Part shown: piece after piece, positions 26,828-34,194 of the stretch | Layout of the letters: every line of letters starts with the position of its first letter | How positions within the stretch are numbered: the first letter of the stretch is position 1 | From: Actinomycetaceae bacterium | Lineage (GTDB): Bacteria; Actinomycetota; Actinomycetes; Actinomycetales; Actinomycetaceae | Length of the DNA stretch: 64,000 nt | Reading direction: 5' to 3' | Assembly (NCBI GenBank): GCA_030537615.1 | Contig: JAUNVP010000001.1 | Location: 62,001 to 126,000 of the forward strand | Made by a program: the position numbers and the translations under genes | The notes under the pieces: model-generated | Seen by the model: only the letters and a program-made list of their open reading frames with translations | Told to the model about the DNA's origin: nothing | Databases searched by the model: none

Positions 26828-26903
26828 GCCTCCGTAGCTCAGTGGATAGAGCAGTTGCCTTCTAAGCAATTGGTCGCAGGTTCGAATCCTGTCGGGGGTG
26901 CCA
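26828..26903 (+). tRNA. tRNA-Arg (anticodon TCT)
   Basis: 73-nt cloverleaf plus encoded CCA. Anticodon loop CTTCTAA (TCT), T-arm GCAGG-TTCGAAT-CCTGT. The acceptor stem has G-U pairs (GCCTCCG with CGGGGGT). Confidence 0.92.
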
Positions 26904-26922
26904 GGTGATTATCCAGAGATAC

Positions 26923-26954
26923 AAAAACGGTGGCCCGTTGGGACCACCGTTTTT
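26923..26954. terminator. Two-way terminator between tRNA-Arg and rpmF
   Basis: aaaaacggtgg and its exact complement (11 bp) with a 10-nt loop. The A-run and T-run ends let it work on both strands. Confidence 0.85.
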
Positions 26955-26966
26955 CGTTAACGCTCG

Positions 26967-27137
26967 TTAGGCGTCGATGTCAATGAGGCCAGTCTTGTAC
27001 GCCTTAGCTAGGCGACGAGGCACACGAACTTCACGGCCCTGGACACGAATCGTGACGAGGTCAGTCATCTTGGCCTTCCAGGTCGCCCGGCGAGTGCGAG
27101 TGTTGGCGCGGGACATTTTACGCTTGGGAACTGCCAT
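26967..27137 (-). CDS. rpmF: 50S ribosomal protein bL32
   Basis: 56 aa. Starts [18 protein letters not shown] and ends in [17 protein letters not shown], the actinobacterial bL32 pattern. No CxxC zinc ribbon, normal for actinobacterial bL32. A GGAG lies about 12 nt before the ATG. It follows rpsN2 on the same strand after 163 nt. Too short to be found by a 60-codon ORF cut-off. Confidence 0.95.
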   Translation of the reverse strand: MAVPKRKMSRANTRTRRATWKAKMTDLVTIRVQGREVRVPRRLAKAYKTGLIDIDA

Positions 27138-27300
27138 AGCCCTGCCGCTCCTTCAAATATGATTGTTTACTTACCACAGTACACTTTGCCACGTTTAACG
27201 CGGTTTTGACCAATCTGAATGACGGTTCGTCATGTGATTTTCACCGCTGAGGCAACTTCATTACCCTACCACCGCCGCCGCAGACTACCAACCGTGGAGT

Positions 27301-27606
27301 TCACCAGGACGATTTGGTGACACCCGGGAGCTCACCGCGCAGGGCCATGTGTCGAAACTGGACGCGGGATAATCCAAATTTCCCGATGTAGCCGCGAGGC
27401 CGTCCGTCGTTAATTCCGCGGTTGCGCACGCGAGTTGGTGACGCATTACGCGGGAGAGCGTGGAGCTCGCGCATCGCCTCCGCTCGTTGTTCCTGGCTCA
27501 GGTGAGGATTGACGCTTCGTCGTTTGAGGTCGGCCCGCCGTTCGGCATACGTGTCGACGATAGCCATCCGTTTCTTATTGGCCGCGATTTTTGATTTCTT
27601 CGCCAT
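27301..27606 (-). CDS. rpsN: 30S ribosomal protein bS14, zinc-independent form
   Basis: 101 aa, the long form. The region that holds CxxC in zinc-binding uS14 reads [12 protein letters not shown], with no Cys, so it can assemble without zinc. Such C-minus copies are made under zinc starvation in actinobacteria and replace the zinc-binding version. Its ATG directly abuts the rpmB stop (TAA-ATG), so the two are coupled. Confidence 0.93.
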   Translation of the reverse strand: MAKKSKIAANKKRMAIVDTYAERRADLKRRSVNPHLSQEQRAEAMRELHALPRNASPTRVRNRGINDGRPRGYIGKFGLSRVQFRHMALRGELPGVTKSSW

Positions 27607-27843
27607 TTAGAACTTCTCTCCTCGCTGACGCATGAGTGCGACGGCCGCTTCAATTCCCATCTTGTCGATGGTTTTAATGCCTCGCGCACTCACATTGATC
27701 GTGATCGTTCGCCCGAGAGAGGGAACGTAGTATTTCTTCTTGTGAACATTGACATTCCAGCGGCGATTCGTGCGCCGGTGTGAGTGAGATACGTTCTTCC
27801 CGAATCCGGGTCGAGCCCCGGTGATCTGACAGTGTTTACTCAT
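27607..27843 (-). CDS. rpmB: 50S ribosomal protein bL28, zinc-independent type
   Basis: 78 aa from the ATG at 27843. Begins [20 protein letters not shown] and continues with [12 protein letters not shown], a bL28 core. Only one Cys is present, so the four-Cys zinc site of the C-plus form is missing. First gene of the rpmB-rpsN pair behind a Zur-like box. In Mycobacterium the matching cluster also has rpmG2 and rpsR2; neither is here. Confidence 0.93.
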   Translation of the reverse strand: MSKHCQITGARPGFGKNVSHSHRRTNRRWNVNVHKKKYYVPSLGRTITINVSARGIKTIDKMGIEAAVALMRQRGEKF

Positions 27844-27855
27844 ACACCCATTATT

Positions 27856-27868
27856 GATAACGGTTATC
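27856..27868 (-). promoter_or_regulatory. Zur-like operator before rpmB-rpsN
   Basis: GATAACGGTTATC is a perfect inverted repeat around one central base and matches the actinobacterial Zur core GATAATGATTATC at 11 of 13 positions. It lies 13 nt from the rpmB start, so a bound repressor would cover the promoter or start. It is 88 nt from yigZ on the other strand. Confidence 0.7.
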
Positions 27869-27955
27869 GTTTGCGCAATCTCGGATGGTGTAATCTCACA
27901 CACGCCACACATCTTCACGAGCCCGCGTACCCTGGGAGTAGATGAAGGGAGAACT

Positions 27956-28597
27956 ATGCGTAGCGTTCGGTCGGGCACATGGCTTCGACATGAGATCGAA
28001 ATTCATCGATCGCGCTTCATCACCACCGTGGCTCACACTCCGACTGAAGAGGATGCCCGCACTCTTATTGCGACAGTGCGCGATGAGTTCCCCGACGCCA
28101 CACACAATTGCTCCGCTTTCGTCGTCAAACCCGATGACAGGAATGAAATCGGCCACTCCAACGACGATGGGGAACCATCGGGAACAGCGGGAGCTCCCAT
28201 GCTCGATGTGCTCCGACGCCGCGAACTAGTCAATGTCACCGCCGTTGTCACCCGCTATTTTGGTGGAACACTACTAGGCGCAGGCGGCCTCATTCGCGCA
28301 TATTCGACATCGGTATCGGAAACCTTAGACCGCGCCGATATTGTTGAAATCCGTCAACTCAATCAGTGGCTACTCAGCGCGCCGCACTCTTTCGCCGGGC
28401 GCATCGAGTCAGAGTTGCGAAACCGCGGTTTTCACATCGTGGGAGTCGATTATCTCGACACCGCGCGGATTACCTGCGCGACCGAACCGACCGACGAAGC
28501 CACATTTTCAGGGGTGGTGGCAGAAATCAGCGGCGGCACAGTGTCACCAACCCCACTACCGCCAACGAGCATTGAGGTCGACGTACCCACCCGTTAG
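27956..28597 (+). CDS. YigZ/IMPACT-family protein
   Basis: 213 aa from the ATG at 27956, with GGGAG upstream; a longer frame runs back across the Zur-like site. The N-terminal UPF0029/IMPACT domain (about 20-125) carries [16 protein letters not shown] and [20 protein letters not shown]; a DUF1949-like domain follows. Relatives of mammalian IMPACT, linked to translation control, but the bacterial role is unproven. Its 3' end holds the -35 of the cysK leader promoter. Confidence 0.9.
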   Translation: MRSVRSGTWLRHEIEIHRSRFITTVAHTPTEEDARTLIATVRDEFPDATHNCSAFVVKPDDRNEIGHSNDDGEPSGTAGAPMLDVLRRRELVNVTAVVTRYFGGTLLGAGGLIRAYSTSVSETLDRADIVEIRQLNQWLLSAPHSFAGRIESELRNRGFHIVGVDYLDTARITCATEPTDEATFSGVVAEISGGTVSPTPLPPTSIEVDVPTR

Positions 28598-28606
28598 GTT
28601 TATGAT
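28578..28606 (+). promoter_or_regulatory. Promoter of the cysK leader
   Basis: TATGAT (28601-28606) with TCGACG 17 nt upstream (28578-28583, inside the end of yigZ). The ATG at 28614 is 7 nt after the -10, where the transcript should start, so the mRNA is predicted to be leaderless. Confidence 0.6.
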
Positions 28607-28613
28607 CGAGGCG

Positions 28614-28691
28614 ATGAAAGAAATGAAACGGGACGTTTTCACACTCGCATTCCGCTGCTTTCCTACGGCGTTGCAGTGCGAGTGTCTATAG
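28614..28691 (+). CDS. Predicted Cys-rich leader peptide (uORF) before cysK
   Basis: 25 codons and a TAG stop. Starts MKEMKRDVFTL and ends PTALQCECL. Three of 25 codons are Cys: 28656-28658, 28677-28679 and 28683-28685, the last two only six codons or fewer from the stop. The ATG coincides with the predicted transcription start. Known parallels are the leaderless Cys-rich upstream ORFs of mycobacteria, where ribosomes stall on Cys codons when cysteinyl-tRNA is low and so turn on cysteine genes. Here the downstream gene is cysK, as that model expects. Function is inferred. Confidence 0.6.
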   Translation: MKEMKRDVFTLAFRCFPTALQCECL

Positions 28692-28757
28692 GGTGCATGG
28701 CTTTGCACCCGGCAGGTGTGCGCGCACATGCACCCATCTGAATCCCGTCGTTCTTTC
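28616..28757 (+). promoter_or_regulatory. Structured attenuator of cysK-cysE
   Basis: Pairings seen by eye. Outer stem: gaaagaa (28616-28622) with ttctttc (28751-28757) and acggga (28628-28633) with tcccgt (28743-28748). P2: acactcgca (28641-28649) with tgcgagtgt (28677-28685), whose right arm is exactly the codons Cys-Glu-Cys of the leader ORF. P3: gggtgca (28691-28697) with tgcaccc (28704-28710); a second tgcaccc at 28729-28735 competes for the same partner. The cysK ribosome site TAAGGAG (28761-28767) follows at once. No T-run, so control is more likely at translation or through Rho. Confidence 0.55.
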
Positions 28758-28778
28758 CACTAAGGAGTAAAAATAGAG

Positions 28779-29711
28779 ATGTCCACCATTTACTCAGATA
28801 TCACCCGCACCGTCGGACACACGCCGCTCGTACGTATCAATCGAATCACCGGCAATAAAGCTACCGTCCTCGCAAAATTTGAAGCCTCTAATCCCGCGTC
28901 ATCCGTGAAAGACCGGGTTGCCGTCAGCATCGTCGATGCCGCAGAAGCCAGCGGGGAACTGAGCGCAGATGGCACAATCATTGAAGCAACCTCGGGGAAC
29001 ACCGGTGTTGCTCTCGCGATGGCCGGAGCAGCACGCGGCTACAAAGTCGTCATTGCCATGCCTTCGTCCATGAGTGTCGAGCGACGCACACTGATGAAAG
29101 CCCTCGGTGCCGAACTCATCCTCACCGATCCGAAGGACGGCATGGCCGGAGCGGTGTCTGCCGCACAGGAAATCTTGCAATCACGGCCCGGCTCGGTGCT
29201 CGCTTCCCAGTTCACCAATGCGGCCAATCCCGCCGCCCACTATCGAGGAACGGGAGAAGAGATTTGGACTGACACAGATGGAAACATCGATGTGTTTGTC
29301 GCCGGAGTGGGAACTGGAGGAACCATCAGCGGAGTCGGCCAGTTCCTCAAAGAAAAGAATCCGAGCATCCGAATTGTCGCCCTTGAACCCGCCGACTCCC
29401 CCGTCCTCTCGGGCGGTGCTGCCGGCCCACACGGAATCCAAGGAATCGGCGCCAACTTCGTTCCCGATAACTACGACGCTTCTGTCGTTGACGAAGTTGT
29501 CACCGTGAAAACGGATGATGCCATGCGCTTTGCCCGCCGGGCAGCTGCTGAGGAGGGCCTCCTCGTCGGTATCTCCGCAGGCGCCGCGTTGTGGGGCGCT
29601 TGCCAACTAGCGAACAAGCCCGACTTCGCGGGCAAAACAATTGTTACCCTGCTACCAGACACCGGTGAACGCTACCTGTCAACACCTCTGTGGGCAGGTA
29701 TCGCCGAATAA
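28779..29711 (+). CDS. cysK: Cysteine synthase (O-acetylserine sulfhydrylase)
   Basis: 310 aa, PLP fold-type II. It makes cysteine from O-acetylserine and sulfide. The PLP Lys 44 is in NPASSVKDRV, the substrate loop TSGNTG near 71, and the PLP phosphate loop GTGGTISG near 180. The CysM/CBS signature is absent, fitting CysK. The ribosome site AAGGAG is 11 nt from the ATG. First gene of cysK-cysE; the preceding leader predicts induction by cysteine shortage. Confidence 0.96.
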   Translation: MSTIYSDITRTVGHTPLVRINRITGNKATVLAKFEASNPASSVKDRVAVSIVDAAEASGELSADGTIIEATSGNTGVALAMAGAARGYKVVIAMPSSMSVERRTLMKALGAELILTDPKDGMAGAVSAAQEILQSRPGSVLASQFTNAANPAAHYRGTGEEIWTDTDGNIDVFVAGVGTGGTISGVGQFLKEKNPSIRIVALEPADSPVLSGGAAGPHGIQGIGANFVPDNYDASVVDEVVTVKTDDAMRFARRAAAEEGLLVGISAGAALWGACQLANKPDFAGKTIVTLLPDTGERYLSTPLWAGIAE

Positions 29712-29728
29712 GCTGACAGGATTCAATC

Positions 29729-30313
29729 ATGCACAACAGTCGGATCTCGCTGTGGCAGTTAGCCAAGGAAGATATGGCCACCGCGCGCCAGCGCGATCCG
29801 GCCGCTCGTTCGAACGTTGAAGTCGCCCTCGCCTACCCGGGTGTCCACGCCATCTGGTCGCACCGTATCGCGCACAAAATGTGGCACTCGGGAGCGCGAA
29901 CGGCCGCACGCGTGGTTTCGTCCATGGCCCGAGTCGTGACCGGAATCGACATTCACCCCGGAGCGGTTATTGGGCGCCGAGTGTTTATCGACCACGGCAC
30001 GGGAGTCGTCATCGGGCAAACTGCGGAAGTTGGGGAAGACGTGGTGATCTTCCACGGTGTCACGCTCGGGGGGGTTGCCATGGTCAAAGGCAAGCGCCAC
30101 CCGACTGTCGGCTCCAACGTCATGATTGGCGCGGGGGCAAAAGTTCTCGGCCCCATCACCATTGGCTCAGGCTCGAAGATCGGCGCCAACGCCGTCGTGG
30201 TTCGCGAAGTCCCCGACGAGCATGTCGCTATCGGAATTCCCGCTCACAACCAGCCGATCTGTCAAGAATCGCGCGATGCTGACTTAATCGTCGATCCAAC
30301 ACTCTACATCTGA
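29729..30313 (+). CDS. cysE: Serine O-acetyltransferase
   Basis: 194 aa, the short form common in Gram-positives. It makes O-acetylserine from serine and acetyl-CoA. Left-handed beta-helix with hexapeptide repeats from about residue 70; [19 protein letters not shown] and FHGVTLGG hold catalytic Asp/His. 17 nt after cysK, forming the two-step cysteine operon. Its C-terminus would be expected to bind CysK; the last residue is Ile, the residue that inserts in the CysK active site in cysteine synthase complexes. Confidence 0.95.
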   Translation: MHNSRISLWQLAKEDMATARQRDPAARSNVEVALAYPGVHAIWSHRIAHKMWHSGARTAARVVSSMARVVTGIDIHPGAVIGRRVFIDHGTGVVIGQTAEVGEDVVIFHGVTLGGVAMVKGKRHPTVGSNVMIGAGAKVLGPITIGSGSKIGANAVVVREVPDEHVAIGIPAHNQPICQESRDADLIVDPTLYI

Positions 30314-30320
30314 GTTGAAA

Positions 30321-30350
30321 AATCGCCCACTGCCTTGTCAGTGGGCGATT
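30321..30350 (+). terminator. Terminator of cysK-cysE
   Basis: Perfect 12-bp stem (aatcgcccactg and complement) with a 6-nt loop, 8 nt after the cysE stop. Confidence 0.8.
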
Positions 30351-30376
30351 CTGGACCATAACTGCACAAAAAGACA

Positions 30377-30382
30377 TACGCT
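30377..30382 (+). promoter_or_regulatory. -10 box for the leaderless GNAT gene
   Basis: TACGCT, then 6 nt (agaggt), then ATG. AGAGGT is too near the ATG to be a normal ribosome site. Confidence 0.4.
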
Positions 30383-30388
30383 AGAGGT

Positions 30389-30889
30389 ATGTCACAGCTC
30401 ACACTTAACGCTCAGTTGGAAGCCCTATCGGGGCTCGACCGTCCTGCCGGAATTGAGCTAGCGACATTGACCCGCTATGACATTCCGGCTCTCGCATCCC
30501 TCTATTTGGTTGCCTACGATTCGCCGGAAATTGCCGAGAACCTCTTCGAAGCCGTCGAAGAAATGCGGATGGCTTTTAACGGTGAATTCGGTCGACATCT
30601 TGACAACTCATTTGTCGGTGCATGGATCGAAGGTGAGTTGGTCGGCGCCGTCCTCGTGACCGTCGATCCCCCGTGGGATGACATTGATGGCCCCTTCATT
30701 GTCGACCTCATGGTGGCACCGGAATTCAGGGGACGCGGCATCGCCACCGCCCTCATCGGCGAAGTGGCGAGCCGCATTGACGAGGCCGGCTACGACAACA
30801 TCGGACTGCGCATTGACCACCATCAAGCACACGATGCGTTCCGACTCTACGAATATCTTGGATTCGAACAAATCCCCAATAGCCGCTGA
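30389..30889 (+). CDS. GNAT-family N-acetyltransferase
   Basis: 166 aa. The acetyl-CoA loop is in VAPEFRGRGIATALI near residue 112-126, with a YEYLGF strand near the end as in GNAT enzymes. The first ~25 residues do not match the fold. The substrate (amine, peptide N-terminus or antibiotic) is unknown. Single gene; its last 43 nt overlap the opposing ABC ATPase gene. Confidence 0.82.
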   Translation: MSQLTLNAQLEALSGLDRPAGIELATLTRYDIPALASLYLVAYDSPEIAENLFEAVEEMRMAFNGEFGRHLDNSFVGAWIEGELVGAVLVTVDPPWDDIDGPFIVDLMVAPEFRGRGIATALIGEVASRIDEAGYDNIGLRIDHHQAHDAFRLYEYLGFEQIPNSR

Positions 30890-32397
30890 GTCAGTTCGTG
30901 CTGAGGAGAGGTCAAGAGGCTGGTTGACGGCTGGATTTCAACAATTTGTCCCCCGGCCAACACTGCGATTCGGTCACTCACTTCCCCGACGACATCGAGA
31001 TCGTGAGAGATAAACACGCTCGTCAAGCCGCGGCGTTGCCGGACGGATTCAAAAGTTGTCAGCACGTGACGACGCACGGTGGCATCGAGAGCCGACACCG
31101 CTTCATCAAGTACGAGAACCCGCGGTTGCGCCGCGAGCGCCCGCGCAATCGCCAGGCGTTGACGCTGGCCCCCCGATAAATGCCGCGGTAGTGCCCCGAG
31201 GAGATTGGGGGTGAGATCAACTTCTGCCAGGAGATTTTCGACAGCAGCTCGCCCACCATCCACGCGATCCAGGCGACGAGTTCTTCCCCCGCTGAGAGCG
31301 TCAGCCAGGATCTGCCCCACCCGCAGGCGCGGGTCAAAGCTTCCCCGGGTATCTTGTGCGATTAACCCAATCTGTCCGCGCCGCGCGCGCCGCGCGCTCT
31401 CCGACAGCGGAGCCCACAGTTTATCGTCCAGGAGTACTGTTCCCGCATCCGGTTGTTCTAGACCGAGCACGATATTCGCCAGTGTCGTTTTCCCCGATCC
31501 GGATGGCCCGACGATACCGAGAGTTTCGCCGTCTCGAATCGACACGGATACATCCTCGAGAACCGGTCTGCCGGCAAAACTCTTGCTGATGCTTCGAATG
31601 TCAACGATTGGCGCTGAGTCAACAGATTTCATGCGCGGACGGCGAGGAAGAGCGGCGACCAGCGCCTGCGCTGCCTGGGATTGCGGCTGTGTCAAAATCC
31701 GCTCGGGAACACCTGATTCGACGATCCTGCCGTCGCTCATCACAGCTATGCGGTCGCACACTGCTCGAATGGACGTGAGATCGTGGGATATAAAGAGAAC
31801 CGCTCGTCCCTCGTCGGCCAGGGCACGCACGAGTGCCATCAGTTCACGGCGGGAATGAGCGTCGAGGGAGCTCGTCGGCTCATCAGCAATGAGTAATTCC
31901 GGTTCTCCCGCGAGCGCAGTAGCGATGAGGATTCGTTGCCTCTGCCCGCCAGAGAATGCACTCGGTGGATCGTGCAGGCGATCGACAGCCTCGGGCAATC
32001 CGACTTTTTCAAGGAGCTCGCGGTAACGCATCACCATGTTGCCCGAACGTCGACCGGCTCTCGCATCCGCTACGCGCACAGCATCTTTGAGCCCGGCCCC
32101 AATACTTCTGGCCGGATCGAGAGCTTGCAGCGCGTCTTGCACGATCAGTCCGATCTGCCCGCCGCGAGCCGCGCGCCTAGCCGCCGGTCGGCGCAGATCG
32201 GCCCCGGCCAGGCTCAGCGCATCTACGCTTACCTGCAGGGGCGCTGCCAAATCGAGTAGTGCTCGAGCGGTGACAGATTTCCCGCTTCCGGATTCTCCGA
32301 TGAGTCCCAGACACTCCCCTGCCGCAATCGACAAGTCGATGCCGTGGACAATCTCGCTCGTCCGCCCGCGGACTCGCAAGTTACGGACCTCAAGCAT
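30847..32397 (-). CDS. Peptide/nickel-type ABC importer, fused double ATPase
   Basis: 516 aa from the ATG at 32397, which overlaps the permease stop by 8 nt. Two full ATPase halves in one chain: Walker A GESGSGKSV then GPSGSGKTT, each with SGGQRQR (FSGGQRQRILIA; LSGGQRQRLAIA) and Walker B LLIADEPTSSLD / VLVLDEAVSALD. This is a DppD-DppF fusion powering two permeases. Relatives import peptides, nickel or other small ligands; cargo not known. Last gene of the four-gene operon. Confidence 0.92.
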   Translation of the reverse strand: MLEVRNLRVRGRTSEIVHGIDLSIAAGECLGLIGESGSGKSVTARALLDLAAPLQVSVDALSLAGADLRRPAARRAARGGQIGLIVQDALQALDPARSIGAGLKDAVRVADARAGRRSGNMVMRYRELLEKVGLPEAVDRLHDPPSAFSGGQRQRILIATALAGEPELLIADEPTSSLDAHSRRELMALVRALADEGRAVLFISHDLTSIRAVCDRIAVMSDGRIVESGVPERILTQPQSQAAQALVAALPRRPRMKSVDSAPIVDIRSISKSFAGRPVLEDVSVSIRDGETLGIVGPSGSGKTTLANIVLGLEQPDAGTVLLDDKLWAPLSESARRARRGQIGLIAQDTRGSFDPRLRVGQILADALSGGRTRRLDRVDGGRAAVENLLAEVDLTPNLLGALPRHLSGGQRQRLAIARALAAQPRVLVLDEAVSALDATVRRHVLTTFESVRQRRGLTSVFISHDLDVVGEVSDRIAVLAGGQIVEIQPSTSLLTSPQHELTQRLLGICSNPRYS

Positions 32398-33235
32398 GGC
32401 TGAGCCCCCGCTCGCGGTCAATCAAACGCGACAAGATAGTGCCGACTACTGCGATCGACGCGATTGCGGCCCCAGGAAACACCGTCAACCACCACATCCC
32501 GCCTTGCAGGTAATCATTGCCCGCTTTGAGCATGGCCCCCCATTCGGGCGAGGGCGGGGGTGGCCCGAGGCCGATGTAGCTGAGAGCCCCAGCCCACACC
32601 ACGGCTTGTCCGATTCCTAACGTGGCAAGTGCGGTCAGCGGCCGTAACGCATTGGGGATGATCGTCCGAAACAAAATACGCGCGGGTGAGCGCCCCAGGA
32701 TAATCTCGGCACGCACGTAGTCGCTGTTGCGCACAGATCGGATCGAGGCTCGGATCATCCGTGAATAGCCCGGTGCGGTAGCTAGTCCGACAGCGAATGT
32801 CGCGGGAATAACTCCCGGGCCCGTGAACGTTAAGACGAGGAGTGCGAGCAATATCCCCGGGAGTGCGTAGAGTATTTCCACAACTCGCGCGGTTGTCCAG
32901 TCGATGGCGACTCCAGCTCGGCCTCGCCCGGCGGCCATCCCCCCGATAACCCCGAGAATCGTGCCGAGTCCCATGCCGATAGCTGTCGCGCTGACCCCGA
33001 TCGTGAGTGCTGGCTTCGCCCCGTGAATGACGCGCGTCCAGATGTCTCTGCCCGACTCGTCAGTTCCGAACGGGTGCTCCCAGTTTGGCGCGATCAGCGA
33101 CTGTGTCGGGTAGGTCGCCAGCGGATCGGCCGGAGCCAGCACCGTCGGAAACAGCGCAGCGAGACCAACGACTGTAGCGAAGATAAGACACAGTGCTATG
33201 CCGAGGCGATGAGCCGTCACTCCGAAGCGGGACAC
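32390..33235 (-). CDS. Peptide/nickel-type ABC importer, permease C
   Basis: 281 aa, DppC/OppC-like. An N-terminal segment near residues 12-30 is followed by HPFGTDESGRDIWTRVIHGA, the family motif, and five further spans. The EAA-like cytoplasmic loop is at ARAEIILGRSPARILFRTIIPN. It overlaps its upstream partner by one base and the ATPase by 8 nt. Confidence 0.92.
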   Translation of the reverse strand: MSRFGVTAHRLGIALCLIFATVVGLAALFPTVLAPADPLATYPTQSLIAPNWEHPFGTDESGRDIWTRVIHGAKPALTIGVSATAIGMGLGTILGVIGGMAAGRGRAGVAIDWTTARVVEILYALPGILLALLVLTFTGPGVIPATFAVGLATAPGYSRMIRASIRSVRNSDYVRAEIILGRSPARILFRTIIPNALRPLTALATLGIGQAVVWAGALSYIGLGPPPPSPEWGAMLKAGNDYLQGGMWWLTVFPGAAIASIAVVGTILSRLIDRERGLSHA

Positions 33236-34194
33236 TACAGCACAGCCTTTCGATTCGGCCTCACCGGTCGCTCATTGCGGTACAGCGTCCATTCGACAAG
33301 TTCGGTAACTAGGGTGACAAGAACGTAGCCGACTGCAACGACCATGAGCACGCCGGTTACCAGAGGAACGTCGCGGGAAGTCACCGCATCGATCAAACTG
33401 CGGCCCAGCCCCGTGCGGGCAAACATCTGCTCAATGACGACGGCACCCCCGATGAGTGACCCGAAAGCCCAACCCGTCAGGTGGATAGCCGGTCGAATAC
33501 CGTGGCGCAGAACATGGCGGGTGAAGACATGCCATTCGGACTCTCCCCTGGCTCTCGCGGCGAGGACAAACTGCGAGTCGAGGGCGTCCTCCATCCCGTC
33601 GCGCGTCACTTGCGCGAGATAACCGGCCAGTGGAATAGCCAGAGTGAGAACGGGCAGAATCAGCCCCTCGGGGCGCGAGGATGCCAGGACAATGGGGAGT
33701 TTCCACACTGCGACGAATAGCGTAATTCCGACTGCGCCCAACCAAAAATGCGGCAGGGCGGATGTGATCATCCCGATGAGGTCAGCGACTATCGCCCCGT
33801 AGCGAGCCGGGCGCGTGGCCCACCAGCACAGTGGAATTGTCAGTACCCACGCCACCACGAGGGCGAGAAGAGCCACTGTCAGTGTCGGGGCGAACAGGGC
33901 CGCAATATGGTCAATAACCGGGGTGTGCAACCGGTAGCTCTCCCCCAGATCCAATTGAACCAGACGGCCCAGCATCATTGTGTATTGGACCAACAGGGGC
34001 CGGTCGAAACCGTAGTCACCCCGCACTTTCTCAACCGCTTCAGCCGTCGCATTCGACCCCGGGCCTCCGAGTACGGCGAGAGCCGGATCACCGGGGATCA
34101 GTCGCACGGCAAAGAACGACAGTGTTGCAATCCCCCACAGAACGGTGAGAGCCCCGAGCAAACGCCAGCCAAGGCGTGCGGCCAATCCCATCAC
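33235..34194 (-). CDS. Peptide/nickel-type ABC importer, permease B
   Basis: 319 aa, DppB/OppB-like with six predicted spans. The early motif FFAVRLIPGDPALAVLG and the EAA loop AARARGESEWHVFTRHVLRHG are characteristic. Start overlaps the binding-protein stop by 4 nt. Confidence 0.92.
   Translation of the reverse strand: MMGLAARLGWRLLGALTVLWGIATLSFFAVRLIPGDPALAVLGGPGSNATAEAVEKVRGDYGFDRPLLVQYTMMLGRLVQLDLGESYRLHTPVIDHIAALFAPTLTVALLALVVAWVLTIPLCWWATRPARYGAIVADLIGMITSALPHFWLGAVGITLFVAVWKLPIVLASSRPEGLILPVLTLAIPLAGYLAQVTRDGMEDALDSQFVLAARARGESEWHVFTRHVLRHGIRPAIHLTGWAFGSLIGGAVVIEQMFARTGLGRSLIDAVTSRDVPLVTGVLMVVAVGYVLVTLVTELVEWTLYRNERPVRPNRKAVL

Noticed and set aside
28601-28778. SAM-type riboswitch before cysK
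   Set aside because: The k-turn and GAUGAAACCCGGCAACC-like core of SAM-I/IV are not present, and a Cys-rich ORF explains the leader better.
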